Shown here one piece after another: positions 5,013 through 5,702 of a DNA stretch of 5,702 bases (positions are counted from its first letter, which is position 1; every line of letters starts with the position of its first letter). The notes under the pieces were generated by a model, which worked only from the letters and a program-made list of their open reading frames with translations, searched no databases and was not told the origin of the DNA. A program made the position numbers and the translations under genes. The stretch lies in assembly GCF_038069945.1 (NCBI RefSeq), contig NZ_JBBPEV010000011.1:1-5702 (forward strand), in the 5' to 3' direction. The stretch comes from Aquabacterium sp. A3 (lineage in GTDB: Bacteria > Pseudomonadota > Gammaproteobacteria > Burkholderiales > Burkholderiaceae_C).

Positions 5013-5048
5013 TGGGGCGCGAAGTGGAAAGTTTTGATGGAGCGCTTT

Positions 5049-5576
5049 TCAGACTGGACCCCATGACACAGAGACTTTTTTTGGGGTTATGGCTCGAACC
5101 CCAGCAAAGCTAGATGAACTACGAATCAACTGCTCGAAGGCTCCACTGTCCTGCTTGCTTTTGCACCAAACGTTGCCACTTTTGATCGATGTAAGCCCAG
5201 CGGTCGGTTGGTAATGTGCAGTGACGCGTAGGTGGCTGATACCCGCATCGGTCGCGGCCCCGGCAGTGATGAACTGCCGCGTGATGTCAAACTCGAACGA
5301 TGCACCCTGGCCCCAATCATAGGTGCCCCACTGAAAGAGAAGTTGATCGCCATCCTCTGGCGCAAGGCCTTTAATGGATACCTCTTTGAAGAACCCTACT
5401 GCTGTGGATGTGAGCAGCGAAGCGTCCACCGCTCCTTCTTGCCATCCGTGTTCAGCGGCATAAGCGAGAAAGAGTTCTTCAGATGATGCCGGTGTTGGTG
5501 TGTGCAGGGTGCAACCTTTCAGCCATTGCGGCAGCAATAGCGAGCCGGTTGTTATCAAGGCTGATCTTCTGTTCAT
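5049..5576 (-). CDS. Probable exported lipoprotein, 175 aa, unknown function
   Basis: The ATG at 5576 lies five bases after the attC10 core site; the frame is open upstream, but a longer product would start inside attC10. The start M-N-R-R-S-A-L-I-T-T-G-S-L-L-L-P-Q-W-L-K-G-C looks like a signal sequence with a lipobox-like L-K-G-C and Cys22 as the likely lipid-bearing residue. The paired Arg3-Arg4 before S-A-L could mean Tat export. The mature part has a helical segment at about 31-45, then probable beta segments around 61-70, 78-87 (L-L-F-Q-W-G-T-Y-D-W) and 115-122, and G-N-V-W-C near 134-138. I know of no named family. No clear ribosome binding site is seen, so translation may rely on the leader formed by attC10. 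The stop is 36 bases before attC9. Confidence 0.8.
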   Translation of the reverse strand: MNRRSALITTGSLLLPQWLKGCTLHTPTPASSEELFLAYAAEHGWQEGAVDASLLTSTAVGFFKEVSIKGLAPEDGDQLLFQWGTYDWGQGASFEFDITRQFITAGAATDAGISHLRVTAHYQPTAGLTSIKSGNVWCKSKQDSGAFEQLIRSSSSFAGVRAITPKKVSVSWGPV

Positions 5577-5581
5577 GGGGA

Positions 5582-5699
5582 GCCTAACTACCAAGGTAAC
5601 CGGCGCCGGAGCCCGCCAGGGCGGAGGGTACAAGCAAGGGCCATGAAAATGCCGAAGGCATGGCCCTTGGTTGCGTCCGCGTTGACCTGACAGTTAGGC
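5582..5699 (-). repeat. attC10 (118-bp class)
   Basis: R'' is at 5693-5699 and R' at 5582-5588, with the common small hairpin at 5611-5622 and the large inverted repeat as in attC1. The cassette it terminates lies outside the window. The following TGG matches the start of the conserved extension. Confidence 0.95.
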
Positions 5700-5702
5700 T
5701 GG

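Larger units (their letters stand above)
1..5702 (-). mobile_element. Integron gene-cassette array (internal segment)
   Basis: Ten attC sites separate nine complete cassettes and one partial cassette. Each site is bounded by GCCTAAC on the left and GTTAGGC on the right of the + strand, except that attC8 reads TTTAGGC on the right. In the minus orientation R''-L''-L'-R', the L'' box AGGTCAAC has one base more than its partner L' GTTACCT, and 85-bp sites show the same asymmetry; known attC sites place the extra base in L''. The convincing ORFs also run on the minus strand. Each cassette therefore starts at the minus-strand GTTAGGC of the site to its right and ends with the attC to its left. No integrase gene, attI or Pc promoter is present. 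The near-identity of eight sites favours a sedentary chromosomal integron; this is inference, because only a segment is visible. Confidence 0.95.

Noticed and set aside
92..5699. Regular repeats as a possible CRISPR array
   Set aside because: The repeats are 85-118 bp with internal palindromes and GCCTAAC/GTTAGGC ends, and the intervals are 300-700 bp containing genes. These are attC sites.
1..5702. Reading the array on the + strand, since both ends of attC are near-palindromic
   Set aside because: The extra L-box base lies on the side expected for minus orientation in both attC classes, and all convincing genes with ribosome binding sites are on the minus strand.
1..5702. Integrase, transposase, toxin-antitoxin pair, resistance gene, tRNA or rRNA
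   Set aside because: I looked for these as usual companions of integrons but found no ORF or RNA fold in the window that supports any of them.

Overview
This window is part of an integron gene-cassette array and contains no housekeeping DNA. Ten attC recombination sites divide it into nine complete cassettes and the first 91 bases of a tenth. Two observations indicate that the array reads right to left, on the minus strand. In every site the L-box next to the + strand GTTAGGC end carries one extra base, as expected for L'' in the minus orientation. The convincing genes also all lie on the minus strand, beginning a few bases to a few tens of bases after a GTTAGGC core site and ending shortly before the next attC. 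The integrase gene, attI and Pc promoter are not in the window and would be expected beyond the right edge. Eight of the ten sites are near-identical 118-bp elements. That uniformity is typical of sedentary chromosomal integrons in Proteobacteria rather than mobile resistance integrons. The moderately GC-rich composition and GTTAGGC core suggest a beta- or gammaproteobacterium, but I cannot name the organism.

Layout in reading order, right to left: attC10; a probable lipoprotein cassette (5049-5576); attC9; a four-helix membrane protein in AT-richer DNA (4449-4862); attC8, with a changed core base; ORF-poor cassette C (3795-4236); attC7; ORF-poor cassette B (3230-3676); attC6; a small soluble helical protein (2727-3062); attC5; ORF-poor cassette D (2207-2534); attC4 (85 bp, mosaic); a four-helix membrane protein starting at GTG (1610-2107); attC3 (85 bp); ORF-poor cassette A (1039-1479); attC2; a five-helix membrane protein with a strong ribosome binding site (298-906); attC1; and the start of a further cassette.

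None of the proteins belongs to a family I can name, and no antibiotic-resistance, toxin-antitoxin or transposase gene is visible. Four of the five confident products look membrane-associated or exported. The genes do not form a pathway; they are independent mobile units sharing a recombination system.

The most unusual content is the set of related ORF-poor cassettes. A, B and C are diverged copies of one unit of about 440 bp, B being a mosaic, and D shares a short core with them. They share a leader with a ribosome-binding-like site and ATG, but the reading frame is not kept. They also contain a 33-bp core that occurs six times in all, twice each in A and C as part of a 70-bp tandem repeat. 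They may be non-coding cassettes or decaying copies of a small gene.
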